DNA of 64,000 nt from Nitratireductor aestuarii (GCF_014641695.1 NZ_BMIF01000005.1:230971-294970), one strand, 5' to 3'; counted from the first letter of the stretch, positions 43,674 to 53,567 are shown. Program-made: numbers and translations. Notes: generated by a model not told the origin, from the sequence alone.

Positions 43674-44698
43674 TCCCGCCGCTCCTCCCGTATGTAGGCC
43701 AGGGCCAGCAGTTGAAGGGTCGAAGGATAGTAGAGGGTTGGCGCAAAAGTCTGCAGATCCTTGGGCAAGCGCGTGCCATCGAGAACGCAGGCTGCGAGGC
43801 CGGAAATGATGCGGTAGCCCGGGTCCCTTAAGACGGCCGTTTCCTTCCCACTGGAGAAATCAACCAGCACGATCGATCCGTCTTCCTTGGTCATCCCGTC
43901 GCGCAAGCGCCGGAGGAGCTCTTTATCTCCAGTGTTCGCACGGATCAGGTAGAGCGGGATGCGCACCGCATTGTAGCCGAACTCGGCCGGAAAGCCCGTT
44001 GCCGGTCGCGGCGAAGCCTCCGCCGATATCCAGTCGGCCGGGAGCTTTCTGCTCCCGAAGGAAGCTTCCTCCAGCAAGCTCACACCGCTCCGGGAGAGGT
44101 CCGTCCAGTCCGTGCCTGTGCCGAGCTGGTCCAGAACAGGAAAGGCCTCGAAAACCCAGTAGGACAGATTGACCACCGGACCATCGGGGCGCGCGTCCTT
44201 TCCGAACCCAGCGACGCCGGGCAGGATCAGGAGCTTGTCCTGATGCGCGAACACAGAACTGCGCCCCAGCGCGGTAGCGATCGATTTTGCGCTGGTAGTA
44301 AACCGCTCCTCCTTCCACGCTGCCCCGGCGAGGGCGAGCGAGTAGGCGATGAGAATGTCACCGTCGGAAGCGTTGTTCAGGTCGGTGATGTGAGGCTTCT
44401 CGTTGGGATCCCATCTCCATGCGGCAAGATTGTCATCGCGAAGCAGGAGCTCGCGCTGCGTGAACGACCATATGCGTTCGAAATCCGGCCGGTTGCCCCC
44501 CAGGAAGGACAGGAGCAAGCCATAGCCCTGCCCCTCGCTGTGGGAAATGCCGCCATTTCCGTCATCAACCACACGGCCTTCGGCGGACACAAAGCGGGCG
44601 GAGTATTCGGCCCATTCTTGCTGGGTAATAGCCGCATTGGCCATGGATGATACCATGCACAGGGATGCCAGACCGGCAAGAAGGCCGCGCCAGCTCAT
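43664..44698 (-). CDS. bcsZ: Endoglucanase, glycoside hydrolase family 8 (BcsZ)
   Basis: Periplasmic cellulase of 344 residues that trims or edits nascent cellulose. Seen: a signal peptide (MSWRGLLAGLASLCMVSSMANA), the catalytic acid region HSEGQGYGLLLS, and the second catalytic residue region NNASDGDILIAYSLALAG. Start: the frame opens at 44803, inside bcsB, but ATG at 44698 overlaps the bcsB stop by 4 bp and gives the leader. Family GH8 inverts the anomeric centre. It sits between bcsB and bcsK, as in the rhizobial bcs operon. Confidence 0.92.
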   Translation of the reverse strand: MSWRGLLAGLASLCMVSSMANAAITQQEWAEYSARFVSAEGRVVDDGNGGISHSEGQGYGLLLSFLGGNRPDFERIWSFTQRELLLRDDNLAAWRWDPNEKPHITDLNNASDGDILIAYSLALAGAAWKEERFTTSAKSIATALGRSSVFAHQDKLLILPGVAGFGKDARPDGPVVNLSYWVFEAFPVLDQLGTGTDWTDLSRSGVSLLEEASFGSRKLPADWISAEASPRPATGFPAEFGYNAVRIPLYLIRANTGDKELLRRLRDGMTKEDGSIVLVDFSSGKETAVLRDPGYRIISGLAACVLDGTRLPKDLQTFAPTLYYPSTLQLLALAYIREERRECL

Positions 44699-47016
44699 TG
44701 CCGTCTTCCCAATCGGGAGAGCAGCGCCGTGGTTACGACACCCAGTGCAACGCAGGCAGCCACCAGAAGAAGCGCATAGGAAAGGATGTTGCTCGACAGC
44801 CAATTGGCCACGATGAGACGGAAATTGCTCAAGGATGGGGCTTTGGTCTGCACCAAGCTGACGGATGTCGCCGGTATGGTGTCGATGGTTTCCAAGTCGC
44901 TCTCGAGTGTCACAAGCCGTCCAGCGATCCGATCCCAGTTTGAAACTGCCGTGAGCGCGGTCGCTCCTTGTCTCAAGGATTCAATATCGGATGCACTGAC
45001 GAGTGTCCACACGCCGTTGTCGGCCGGATTTTGCCCCTGCGCCAGAAGTATCGTGGATGACTGCCGCGGCATGTAGGCAGCCTCCTCCTCAGGCGTAAAA
45101 CGAAGCGCGCTGAAGCTCAGGTCAAACGAGCGGATGAACCAGTCCTCCAGACGGCTCAACCAGGTCTGCTGCTCCATCTGCTGCCGCCAGGACTCCGCAT
45201 CTGCCTGGACAGGGTTGGCTCCTGAGGGAGCGTTTGAATTGGCCGGGATCCAGGACCGTCGGCTCTCCTCAGCTACATTTACCTGCGACAGGACACTTGG
45301 CGGAATGGAGTTGATGGCGCCAATGAAGATCGCGTCCTGCTGGGCCGTGGCGTCCACCGATGTGGTGAAGGAAACCGGCACGGTTCGCCCAGCGGTCTGC
45401 GCCATGCGCCCCAGCAGATCTGCGGCGACGGAAAGCATGGGAGCGTCAGACCGCTCCAGGAAGATAGGTGTCGGATCGCTCTTGAGACCATACGGATAGC
45501 CGGTACCCGCCAGCGCTCTCAGATTGGGTCGCTGCGCGATGCGCGCAAAGTCAGGCACCACGAGCCGCGAGGTGCCATACAGCGCAAACCTTGGCTTGGC
45601 GTCGACGCGGGTCACGACGGGGCAAGCCTGATCCTCGGCAGTCAGCAGGTTTGCCACGACATCCACATTGTTGAGACCCGGCTTGAAGTGGCGCATGGTC
45701 AGCGGGACAGGGAGCTGCTCCATGATCGCGCCGCCTTGCGTACTGAGCGGAATGGATACGGCAATCGATCCATTGACGTAGATATTGATGAGGCTGCCGG
45801 GCAGGACATCTTCGCTATAGATGGCGTCGAGGAGGATCCTGGCCTCTCCGTAGGAAGCTGCGTAGAAATCAGCCGGAACGGCAAACTGGAAGCTGGTCGA
45901 GAATACCCTTCCCGAAAACTGTTCGGAGCGTACTCCGAGTTCGCTGAAGGGAATGTCACGGCGGCCATAGATCATGGGCGCGTTGGGGAGCCGCCATGAC
46001 TCGGTGACAATGGATTCCCGCTGACGTCCGGCTTCGCGATTGACTGGCGCTGCCAGTTGCTCAAGCGCCGCCAACCACTCGGCCCGATCACGTCCGCTCA
46101 CGACAAGGGTCGGAGTTCCATCCGCGGTCGGGGCAAATGCAGTGAAGGGTCCGGCAGCTGCTGCTGCGGGGAGTTCCTGGGCCACCGACGAGAGCTCGGC
46201 ATTCGTTCCAAGCAGCACCCTCAGCGCGGCGTCCTCTTGTTCCGCGGTCGGGCTGCTATCGATGACGTACTCCAGGTTCGGCAAAGCCGCATAGAGCGCG
46301 ATCGCCTGCGTCAGCTTCATGATGTCGGCGCTGAAATCGCCTCGCGCCATCCCCGGCGCGATGACTGCGATCTTCACCTTGCCCGAAGCATCGGGAGCAA
46401 TGCTCCGCAGATCCTCAAGGCCTGAGAGCCGTGTAGCCGCCTCATCCGCGAAGGACAGATACGTTCCTTCGGAGCTTATCCCTGTCCACAACTCATAGGT
46501 GGATTCAATGGTGCAGTCGGTGCGGTGACGTTGCGAAATGCGCACCGTTACCTGATTGCGCCCTGTCCGTAGCAAGTCAGCGGGGACGTCGGCCGTGAGC
46601 TGCGCCCCTCCCTCGGATCCCCGAATGGGGGTTTCCGCAACCACCACGTCGTTGATGAGGAATTGAAGCTGGGAAGACTCCGGGGCAACCACAACCGCAT
46701 TGCTATAGGCAAGGTGGAAGGTTGCCGGGGCTTGGGCTTGAGCCTCTGTCAGATGAACAACCCAGCTGCGCGAGGCCATTTCCCCACGCAGCGTAAGGTC
46801 GCCGGTCGGCAACAGCAGGCGGCGGTATTCGCGCGGCGCCATGGCGCGTGGCGACGACGGTTGCCTCGGCGTTGCTGAAGGGGGCGTCGGAAGCTCAGGT
46901 GCGGTTGTCTGATCTTCCTGCACCGGTCGTTCAGGCGACATGTCGAAGGGAACCTGCGCATGAGCCACCGCGGCCGTACTGCATGCAAGCAGAAATGCGA
47001 GCCCGTACCGTCTCAT
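44695..47016 (-). CDS. bcsB: Cellulose synthase periplasmic subunit BcsB
   Basis: Membrane-anchored periplasmic partner of BcsA, 773 residues. Seen: a signal peptide (MRRYGLAFLLACSTAAVAHA), a carbohydrate-binding-like first domain (STYELWTGISSEGTYL and similar), a flavodoxin-like second domain, and a single C-terminal membrane anchor (SSNILSYALLLVAACVALG). Start: the frame opens at 47163, but ATG at 47016 overlaps the bcsA stop by 4 bp and starts the leader. It guides the glucan chain across the periplasm and is needed for BcsA activity. Confidence 0.93.
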   Translation of the reverse strand: MRRYGLAFLLACSTAAVAHAQVPFDMSPERPVQEDQTTAPELPTPPSATPRQPSSPRAMAPREYRRLLLPTGDLTLRGEMASRSWVVHLTEAQAQAPATFHLAYSNAVVVAPESSQLQFLINDVVVAETPIRGSEGGAQLTADVPADLLRTGRNQVTVRISQRHRTDCTIESTYELWTGISSEGTYLSFADEAATRLSGLEDLRSIAPDASGKVKIAVIAPGMARGDFSADIMKLTQAIALYAALPNLEYVIDSSPTAEQEDAALRVLLGTNAELSSVAQELPAAAAAGPFTAFAPTADGTPTLVVSGRDRAEWLAALEQLAAPVNREAGRQRESIVTESWRLPNAPMIYGRRDIPFSELGVRSEQFSGRVFSTSFQFAVPADFYAASYGEARILLDAIYSEDVLPGSLINIYVNGSIAVSIPLSTQGGAIMEQLPVPLTMRHFKPGLNNVDVVANLLTAEDQACPVVTRVDAKPRFALYGTSRLVVPDFARIAQRPNLRALAGTGYPYGLKSDPTPIFLERSDAPMLSVAADLLGRMAQTAGRTVPVSFTTSVDATAQQDAIFIGAINSIPPSVLSQVNVAEESRRSWIPANSNAPSGANPVQADAESWRQQMEQQTWLSRLEDWFIRSFDLSFSALRFTPEEEAAYMPRQSSTILLAQGQNPADNGVWTLVSASDIESLRQGATALTAVSNWDRIAGRLVTLESDLETIDTIPATSVSLVQTKAPSLSNFRLIVANWLSSNILSYALLLVAACVALGVVTTALLSRLGRRQ

Positions 47017-49184
47017 GACCGGGCACTCTCTGCGGGGGCGCGCATCTGCCGGAAGAAATAGGTGAGCCCACGCCAGGTCTGGAACAGGGCAAGGCGCAGG
47101 AACCAGACGGTGCCGATCACGACACCGGGGTTCCGACGACGGGCGGTCTGGAACTTCGTCCACTGTTCCTCATTCGCAAAAACGAGGTCAGCCACCAGGC
47201 GGTGGTGCTCAGGTTCGGAACGCTCATACTGGCATCCGATGACATAGATGCCGCCTTCCTTCGCATGGTTGCGGATGACGACAGGCAGGGTTCCCGTCGC
47301 ATCACTGGACAGGAGCTTGAAACGCAAACCGCTCCTGCCCTCAGCAATCAGCCTTTCAGCCTCCTGCCCATGGACGCGCAGCCTCGCCCCGTTGACCGAC
47401 ACGTCTTCGATCGTTGCCGGCAGCCATGTTTCGCCATCCCCAAATTCGCATCGGCGATGAACCTTGATGCGCCTGGTGCTGGTCCATTCGCGCCGTTCCG
47501 AAACGACGCCCAGCGCACAGCCAGCGAAGATAAGGTTGAGGATGTTCCAGCCACCCACCACCAACGTCACATCGGCCTTCCAGGGCTCTGCGTATAGACG
47601 CCAGGCGGTGACGCCGACGGCAAAAAGCAGCACGCCAAAGATGATGAAGAACGGGCTACTGAGCTCGGATAGCCGTGCAACCGTCACCGACTCGTCCTTT
47701 GCCGTCACCTTGAACGTTGGCTTGCGCGGATTGAGCATCACGGAAATCACGGCGGGCAGCAGGTGTATGGACTGAATGTATTCGTAGAGCTCGGAGATCC
47801 AGGGCCAGCGGAATCTGCCGTAGAGGTAGTTCTGCATCATGAGGTTCACCATGACATAGCTCATGGTGTAGGCCAGAAATTCGCCGCCCGAAGCCGTGAA
47901 CACCTGAAGGTCCAAGAACAGGTAGAACAACGGTGCAATGAGGAACATCGTCCGCGGGAACGGGAACAGCCAGAACAAGGTCGAAGACATGTAGCAGAGC
48001 CGCTGCGGGATGCTCAGGCCACGCTTCAGGGGCGGGAAGCGGAAGCGCAGGATCTGCATCATGCCCTGCGCCCAGCGGCTGCGCTGACCGATGAAGCTGG
48101 CAAAGGTGGCGGGCTGCAAGCCGGCGATGAGCGGCTTGTCGACATAGACGCTGCTCCAGCCGCGTGAATGCAGTTCCACCGCGGTTTCACAGTCTTCGGT
48201 GATGGACACGCCCGAGAAGCCGTTGGTCTCCTGGAGCGCTGCGCGGCTCAGCACCGCAGCCGAGCCGCAGAAGAAGGCGGCATCCCATTTATCGAGACCG
48301 CGCTGAATGATGCCGTAGAACATTTCATTCTCGGACGGCATCTTTTCGAAGGTCCTGAGGTTGCGTTCGAGCGGATCCGGGTTGAGGAAGAAGTGCGGCG
48401 TCTGGACAAGGAAGAGCTTCCGCTCCTGACGGAAGAAGCCCACCGTCTCGCGCAGGAAGTTCCGCGTCGGAGCATGGTCAGCATCGAAGACGGCGACCAA
48501 TTCGCCCGTTGAGTGCGCCAGCCCGTTGTTGAGGTTGCCGGCCTTGGCCTGCTCGTTGCGCTCGCGGGTGAGATAGTTCGCGCCGAGGTCCTCGCAGAGC
48601 TTCTGCAACTCGACATGACGCTTCTGCGCGGCCTGAGCCGCGATCACGTCGTCGGAGTTCCTTTTCTGAAGCGTGCCGCCGTCGTCAAGCAGCCAGACCT
48701 TCACGCGGTCCTGCGGATAGTCCATGGCCTTCGCTGCAGCGATCGTATCGGCCAGCAACGAAGGTTCCTCGTTATAGGACGGAATGAACACATCAACTGT
48801 CGGGAGGTCGGCATCGTCGAGGAGCGGAGGTTTTCGCGACGGCAACGGCTTGGCAACGATGAAAAGGCTGAGCGCCAGCATGAACACGCTGTACATTTCG
48901 GCCAGATAAAGCAGCACGCCGGGAATAAAGTTCTCGGGCTGGTTGATGGGCGGGATGGTATTGGTCGTGCGCCAGTAGACGTAACGCAGCACAAGTGCTG
49001 TGCCCAGGCCGAGAGCAATGAGGCGCCAGGTGCCACCCAGACCCAGCAGCTTGATGATGATCATCAGCGCAAGGACAACCCCGCCCACGACAAGATGGGT
49101 CTGGAGGTTGATGGGGAGCGAAACGACAAACATCATGCCCGCCGCAAGGATAGCCCAAAGCAAGCCGACCACTACATTTGTCAT
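47013..49184 (-). CDS. bcsA: Cellulose synthase catalytic subunit BcsA, UDP-forming, with PilZ domain
   Basis: Inner-membrane glycosyltransferase of about 723 residues that polymerises glucose from UDP-glucose. Seen: processive GT2 motifs DDGG (about 167-170), DADH (about 235-238), TED (about 330-332) and QRSRW (about 367-371), flanked by about eight helices, and a C-terminal PilZ domain (RRIKVHRR and DVSVNGARL) that binds cyclic-di-GMP. Start: ATG at 49184 with GAGGAAT upstream; an alternative ATG at 49208 adds eight residues. Runs with bcsB, bcsZ and bcsK. Confidence 0.95.
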   Translation of the reverse strand: MTNVVVGLLWAILAAGMMFVVSLPINLQTHLVVGGVVLALMIIIKLLGLGGTWRLIALGLGTALVLRYVYWRTTNTIPPINQPENFIPGVLLYLAEMYSVFMLALSLFIVAKPLPSRKPPLLDDADLPTVDVFIPSYNEEPSLLADTIAAAKAMDYPQDRVKVWLLDDGGTLQKRNSDDVIAAQAAQKRHVELQKLCEDLGANYLTRERNEQAKAGNLNNGLAHSTGELVAVFDADHAPTRNFLRETVGFFRQERKLFLVQTPHFFLNPDPLERNLRTFEKMPSENEMFYGIIQRGLDKWDAAFFCGSAAVLSRAALQETNGFSGVSITEDCETAVELHSRGWSSVYVDKPLIAGLQPATFASFIGQRSRWAQGMMQILRFRFPPLKRGLSIPQRLCYMSSTLFWLFPFPRTMFLIAPLFYLFLDLQVFTASGGEFLAYTMSYVMVNLMMQNYLYGRFRWPWISELYEYIQSIHLLPAVISVMLNPRKPTFKVTAKDESVTVARLSELSSPFFIIFGVLLFAVGVTAWRLYAEPWKADVTLVVGGWNILNLIFAGCALGVVSERREWTSTRRIKVHRRCEFGDGETWLPATIEDVSVNGARLRVHGQEAERLIAEGRSGLRFKLLSSDATGTLPVVIRNHAKEGGIYVIGCQYERSEPEHHRLVADLVFANEEQWTKFQTARRRNPGVVIGTVWFLRLALFQTWRGLTYFFRQMRAPAESARS

Positions 49185-49273
49185 GCGAATTCCTCGCGGC
49201 CTGTCCATGCCGGATCTCGACTTTTCTTGTTGTTGTTCTTGAGAAACGGAGCGCTCTGCATGGCTCCACTCAC

Positions 49274-50239
49274 CTAGTTTGCTTCCGCCGGCGGTAACGG
49301 AACGATCGGCGCTGGGCCTGCTGCCGGTGCTGGCGGAAATCCTGCTGATGGCGGCGGCGGGACGATCGGAGCATTGTCAGGCAAAGGCTGCGGTACAACC
49401 GTCGGAGCCGCCGGCGCAGGTTCCGCCGCTGCTCTTGGGCGTGGCCGAACTGCGGGGCGTGGCGCCTCCTCGACGGGTACTGTCGAGGTGATCATCGCCG
49501 GCCCGCTCGCCGTGAGTGGGTGGATCGGTTGCCCGGTATTCCCGAGACGTGGGTCAGCGGGCGGAACAACGCCGTAGGGATTCCAGCTGATGCCCCCGAT
49601 CGATGCGTTGATCGTATAGCCGTACATCACGGCAAGCAGGTCCTGCTCGCTTGCTTTCGCCTCGCAAAGCCGAAGCCTTACCTGTATCGCCCCACGGTTG
49701 ATGAAGGTTGCATCAGATCGCGTCGCCCTGATCCGCTGCCAGGCAAAGATGCAAAGATCGTTCGCGCTGGAACGGCCTATCGCATAACCGAAGGGACCAT
49801 AGCTGTTCTGCGCGTAGAGATCGGATCGGCGCATGGGAACGCCGGGCAGCAGCTCGCGCATCTCGCGCGCGACTTCGGAATTGGAGAGGTGCCGTTCGAC
49901 CAATGCCGTGTCGCCGCCATCCTCTCCGACAGAACCGAAGATCTGGATGCGCAACGTGTTATGTCCTGGCGTTGCTGCCGAGGTGGAGAGGATGATGTCC
50001 TGCTGGACGGCGTTGGAGTAACGTCGCTCGATCACGCTGATGACAGCGGGGCCTCCGGGCGGCGGCAGCGCCATCGCCTGCGTCGGTTCCCTCACCTCGT
50101 TAACAGCTGAACGCTGAACGTTCGTGGTCTGCCCACATGCGGCCAGGAGCACGCCCACGACGACAATCGCCGGGAATCTCATGCGAGAAACCGCGGATTG
50201 CATAACGTCAGTGGGAATTGTAGAGCTGGTTGTGACCAT
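49274..50239 (-). CDS. bcsN: Cellulose biosynthesis protein BcsN (lipoprotein)
   Basis: Predicted lipoprotein of about 321 residues. Seen: a leader with a lipobox (VVVGVLLAAC before GQTTN), a folded middle region with four-way motifs such as ELLPGVPMRRSDLYAQNSYG, and a Pro/Ala-rich C-terminus (PRPRAAAEPAPAAP) likely disordered. BcsN is found in alphaproteobacterial bcs operons ahead of bcsA; the exact role is unknown. Start: ATG at 50239 has AGGCAGGG upstream; ATG at 50203 or 50182 would shorten the leader. A gap of 89 bp separates it from bcsA. Confidence 0.8.
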   Translation of the reverse strand: MVTTSSTIPTDVMQSAVSRMRFPAIVVVGVLLAACGQTTNVQRSAVNEVREPTQAMALPPPGGPAVISVIERRYSNAVQQDIILSTSAATPGHNTLRIQIFGSVGEDGGDTALVERHLSNSEVAREMRELLPGVPMRRSDLYAQNSYGPFGYAIGRSSANDLCIFAWQRIRATRSDATFINRGAIQVRLRLCEAKASEQDLLAVMYGYTINASIGGISWNPYGVVPPADPRLGNTGQPIHPLTASGPAMITSTVPVEEAPRPAVRPRPRAAAEPAPAAPTVVPQPLPDNAPIVPPPPSAGFPPAPAAGPAPIVPLPPAEAN

Positions 50240-50289
50240 CCCTGCCTAAGCCGCCTCAGCCGAATCACCTTCAACTGTGACAGTAGGAA

Positions 50290-50330
50290 GAGATATAACT
50301 GTTCTGCAATAGTATTATGTTAAGTAAAAC
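50290..50330 (-). promoter_or_regulatory. AT-rich candidate promoter for the bcs operon
   Basis: The 138-bp gap before bcsN contains an AT-rich run unusual in this region. A leftward match is TTAACA (50323-50318) and TTATAT (50298-50293), with a long 19-bp spacing, so the assignment is weak. The leader is about 50 nt. Confidence 0.3.
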
Positions 50331-50377
50331 TACAAAGGCTGCTTTCGAGCGCGTGGCTGATCAGCGCACATTCGTGC

Positions 50378-53300
50378 TCAGAAACGTACGCGGACTGCGG
50401 CGCCGATGGTATGGGCGTTGCCGCTTTCGCTGAACGATCCGAAATAGAATAGTCCGGCGTCTATATCGCGATTGATCTGCGCATCCACGCGCATCTCCAC
50501 CGTAGCCGCATGCCCTGCAGACGCGGAAGCCGCGACCCGGAACGGGCCGGACTGGGCGAACCGATGCTGGCTCTCTGCCATGTTACCGTCGAGGTTGCGT
50601 CTATAGCCAACTGCAATGCTGGGTCGCACGGTGACGCCATTGCCAAGGGCATAGTTGGTGGAGGCGCGAACGCCGATCTCTGCGTCGGTCCTCGATAGCC
50701 GATTGCCGTTCGACGAAAGGTTGGCGTCGCCCGCACCCGTCTCGTTGAAACCGTCCGTGCGCAGGTAGAGGTGCGACAGACCTGCAAAGGGCTCAATCCT
50801 GATCTGGCCGTAGTCGAATGCATAACCAACCTCACCGAAGACGTTGGCCGACAGAGCGGAATACTGGCTGCTGGCTCTTGCCTGCAACGCGCCCACGGAA
50901 ATGGCGCGATCGAGTTCCACCGTGTGCGATGTGACACCCGCCCCCGCCCGGGCTCGCCATGATCCTGAAGACCAGGCGCCATAGGCAAGAGCGCCGATGC
51001 TGGTCACGTCACCCTCCGTGGCACGCGCAGCGTTCGAGAGGTTTGTCTGAGTGTAGTGACCCGCAAGGCCGACCCGCACACTTTCCGCAGGCCGGAAGTC
51101 GACGCCCGCAATTGCAGAATGCGCCCTGTAGCGAGCTGCAGCTCCATTGCCATCCGTGTCCCGATCGGTCGTCGACGTCTTGATGTCAGTCCAGACGCCC
51201 ACTCCGGTGGAGTCGGGGCGAAGCCGCCTGAGCACGGACCTGCGGGCACCATCATCTGCCAGCGCCATGGCTTCAAGCGCGTTGGCATGCCCCTCGCCCG
51301 AAAGGTTGTCAAAGGCATCCCGCGCGGCGTCCGCCGAAAGCGGCAGGACCGCATTAAACACCGCGTTTCCTGATCCGAGTGTTTCGACTGCCCCGGCCGT
51401 CGCCCGCTGGTTCGGCGTGTTGGCGACACTCTCGAAACTGGTGTCGTTTCGCAGGAATGTGAGGGTGAGCGCCGCTTGACCGTAGTTGAGGCTCGGATCG
51501 ACAAATGCGAACGACGCATCAATCGACGCGAACTCGCCATCGATCATCGTTGCAGTGAGAAGCTCGTAAGGCGTGCCGACCGAGATCGCTTCAACAGGGT
51601 TCACGATCAACACGCCGCCCAGAAGTGCTGAACCTTCAACGATGAACCTTCCGGATTGGTTCTCCGCAACTTCAACAGTGGTAACGGCATCTTCGCCCAG
51701 GGTGAGGTCGCCACCGATCGTGAGCGGGCTCCCCTCGGCGCGAGCCAACAATTGGCCCTCAACCGTCGTTGCCCCGACGCGGCCACTGCCCAGAAGCGTC
51801 CCTTGAGTACCCACAAATACCGCAGACGAGCCAATGTCGCCATCAACCCGAAGACGCCCCTCATCAACATGGGTGTCACCCGAGTAGGTATTGGTTCCCG
51901 TCAGGGCAAGCTCGCCGCTACCCGTCTTCACAAGCGAACCGGTCCCGTCAATCGTGCCTGAAAATTCGGTTGAGCCGCCATTTCCGCCAGCCGTCAGCGT
52001 GGCGGTGGCAAGGTCCACCGACCCGCTCCCCGCGAGCGACCTGATCTGTTGGTCAAAGTCGCCGAGCGCAAGCGTGGCGCCATCTTCTATCGCGAACGCG
52101 GATTCTGCCGCGAAGGCATTTTCACGCCCGCCTTCGAGCGTGCCGCTCTCAACAATGGACGGGCCGGAGTAGTTGCTGCTACCCGCAAGGTTCCAGATGC
52201 CCGACCCACGCTTGACTACTCCGCCACCATTTCCGCCATCGTTGATGGTGCCCGCGAAAACCTCGCGCTCGCTGTCGTTGCCGACCGCCAGCACATTGCG
52301 TCCGAGCTGGACATCGCCAGCGCCATCAAGAGATCCGAGACCGACCTGTCCGTTCGCCCCCGCGATATTTAGCTCAGAACCCGCATCAAGATGAAGCTGA
52401 GCAGAGCCTCCATCCGCCTCATCGCTGAAGCTGATCGTCGCGCCTTCCCCCATCGTGATGGAAGCATTGGCAGCCACGGCCCTGCCTGCAAAGCGCAGAT
52501 CTGCTGCGCTCGTGATCTGGGCGTCCCCGGCGGAGGCATCGTCGACGAAATTGATCGACCCGCCAGCATTGCCGACGATCTCCGCCTCATTCGCGGAGCT
52601 GCTTCCGGCGAACTCAAGATCGCCACTGACCGTCACCAGATTTGTGCCGGCGTCGGAACTGTCATCAAACCGGGCGCTGGCGCCCTCGTTGACGACAAGA
52701 TTTGCGCCTCCCAGAGATGCACGGTCCCTGAAAAGCACTGTGCCGTTGTTCTGGATCAGGCTGGTAGTGCCGCCCTGGGCATCGTCCCGAAAGACAAGGC
52801 TGCCGCGTTCGTTGTTCGTGATCAGTGCGCCATCGAGCGAAGACGCGCCGGCAAAGGTCGTCTGGCCATTGTTGGTGATCTGCGCGTTGCCCGCATTTGC
52901 GCTTTCGTCAAATTCCAGCGCCCCGGACGTGTTGACCACGATGACCGCAAGTGCGGCATTGGATCGCCCGGCAAAGCGGCCTGTCCCGTTGATCGCTACC
53001 TGCGACGTGCCTGCATCTGCATCGTCAGCAAACGAAAGACTTCCGCCTCCGTTGACGACAATATCGGCATCGTGTGCCGTTGAACTGCCGGAGAAGTCGA
53101 TGCGGCCGGCCTCGTTCGCGACGAGCGAGGAAACGGAGGCGGTGGAACTGTCCTCGAAACGCGTCTCGCCGCCGTTGTTGATGATGCTGGCAGACGACGC
53201 CGTGGCGTTGTCTCTGAAGATGATCGCGTCGCCCGGTGCGGTTTCAAGTTGAGCTGATCCTGCGGAAGCATCGCCATCAAAGACGGTTTCCGTGACGGCT

Positions 53301-53425
53301 GCAGGCTGAATATCAGATGCAAGGATCTGGAACGGCGCAGGTTCGCCCTGCAACTGCTGACCCCATGCCATGGCGCTGGAAAGCGAAATTGTGCTGGTAC
53401 AGGCCAGCCATACAAGGCTTCGCAT
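50378..53425 (-). CDS. Repeat-containing autotransporter with outer-membrane beta-barrel domain
   Basis: Type V secreted surface protein of 1015 residues. Seen: a signal peptide ending near AMAWG; residues about 53-347 consist of about fifteen imperfect repeats of 18-20 residues, each with a turn then an N-N-G and an F-x-D/G-x-S/A step (for example SIINNGGETRFEDSSTA), a likely beta-solenoid. Two to three autotransporter-associated strand repeats follow (KTGSGELALTGTNTYSGDTH). The barrel takes about 735-1015 and ends in aromatic Phe. Its start at 53425 faces a divergent hydrolase end. Adhesion or surface structure is likely. Its place upstream of bcsN is suggestive but unproven. Confidence 0.88.
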   Translation of the reverse strand: MRSLVWLACTSTISLSSAMAWGQQLQGEPAPFQILASDIQPAAVTETVFDGDASAGSAQLETAPGDAIIFRDNATASSASIINNGGETRFEDSSTASVSSLVANEAGRIDFSGSSTAHDADIVVNGGGSLSFADDADAGTSQVAINGTGRFAGRSNAALAVIVVNTSGALEFDESANAGNAQITNNGQTTFAGASSLDGALITNNERGSLVFRDDAQGGTTSLIQNNGTVLFRDRASLGGANLVVNEGASARFDDSSDAGTNLVTVSGDLEFAGSSSANEAEIVGNAGGSINFVDDASAGDAQITSAADLRFAGRAVAANASITMGEGATISFSDEADGGSAQLHLDAGSELNIAGANGQVGLGSLDGAGDVQLGRNVLAVGNDSEREVFAGTINDGGNGGGVVKRGSGIWNLAGSSNYSGPSIVESGTLEGGRENAFAAESAFAIEDGATLALGDFDQQIRSLAGSGSVDLATATLTAGGNGGSTEFSGTIDGTGSLVKTGSGELALTGTNTYSGDTHVDEGRLRVDGDIGSSAVFVGTQGTLLGSGRVGATTVEGQLLARAEGSPLTIGGDLTLGEDAVTTVEVAENQSGRFIVEGSALLGGVLIVNPVEAISVGTPYELLTATMIDGEFASIDASFAFVDPSLNYGQAALTLTFLRNDTSFESVANTPNQRATAGAVETLGSGNAVFNAVLPLSADAARDAFDNLSGEGHANALEAMALADDGARRSVLRRLRPDSTGVGVWTDIKTSTTDRDTDGNGAAARYRAHSAIAGVDFRPAESVRVGLAGHYTQTNLSNAARATEGDVTSIGALAYGAWSSGSWRARAGAGVTSHTVELDRAISVGALQARASSQYSALSANVFGEVGYAFDYGQIRIEPFAGLSHLYLRTDGFNETGAGDANLSSNGNRLSRTDAEIGVRASTNYALGNGVTVRPSIAVGYRRNLDGNMAESQHRFAQSGPFRVAASASAGHAATVEMRVDAQINRDIDAGLFYFGSFSESGNAHTIGAAVRVRF

Positions 53426-53535
53426 GAGGGACTCGAATCATACGTGGTAACAATTCACATATGAAACATTCTGTGCCGGCTGGACAAGTCAGTTCTGCTC
53501 CTTCGCCGGCCGATCAAGCAGAACCACAAAAGATT

Positions 53536-53567
53536 TGCGCTGCCCTGAGATCATCATGGGCAGCGCA
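53536..53567 (-). terminator. Intrinsic terminator overlapping the last gene of the Cox-like operon
   Basis: A perfect 10-bp stem pairs TGCGCTGCCC (53536-53545) with GGGCAGCGCA (53558-53567). The stop codon of the leftward hydrolase lies in the 12-nt loop, so the coding end is part of the terminator. On the minus strand a weak U-rich run (AAATCTTTTG) follows. It ends the operon that begins at 60204. Confidence 0.7.

Noticed and set aside
42045..43697. Plus-strand frame of 550 codons
   Set aside because: Antisense to bcsK; the TPR repeats and signal peptide are on the minus strand.
50378..53425. BcsC-like cellulose channel in place of autotransporter
   Set aside because: The C-terminal barrel has the autotransporter pattern and the N-terminus has solenoid repeats and not TPRs.
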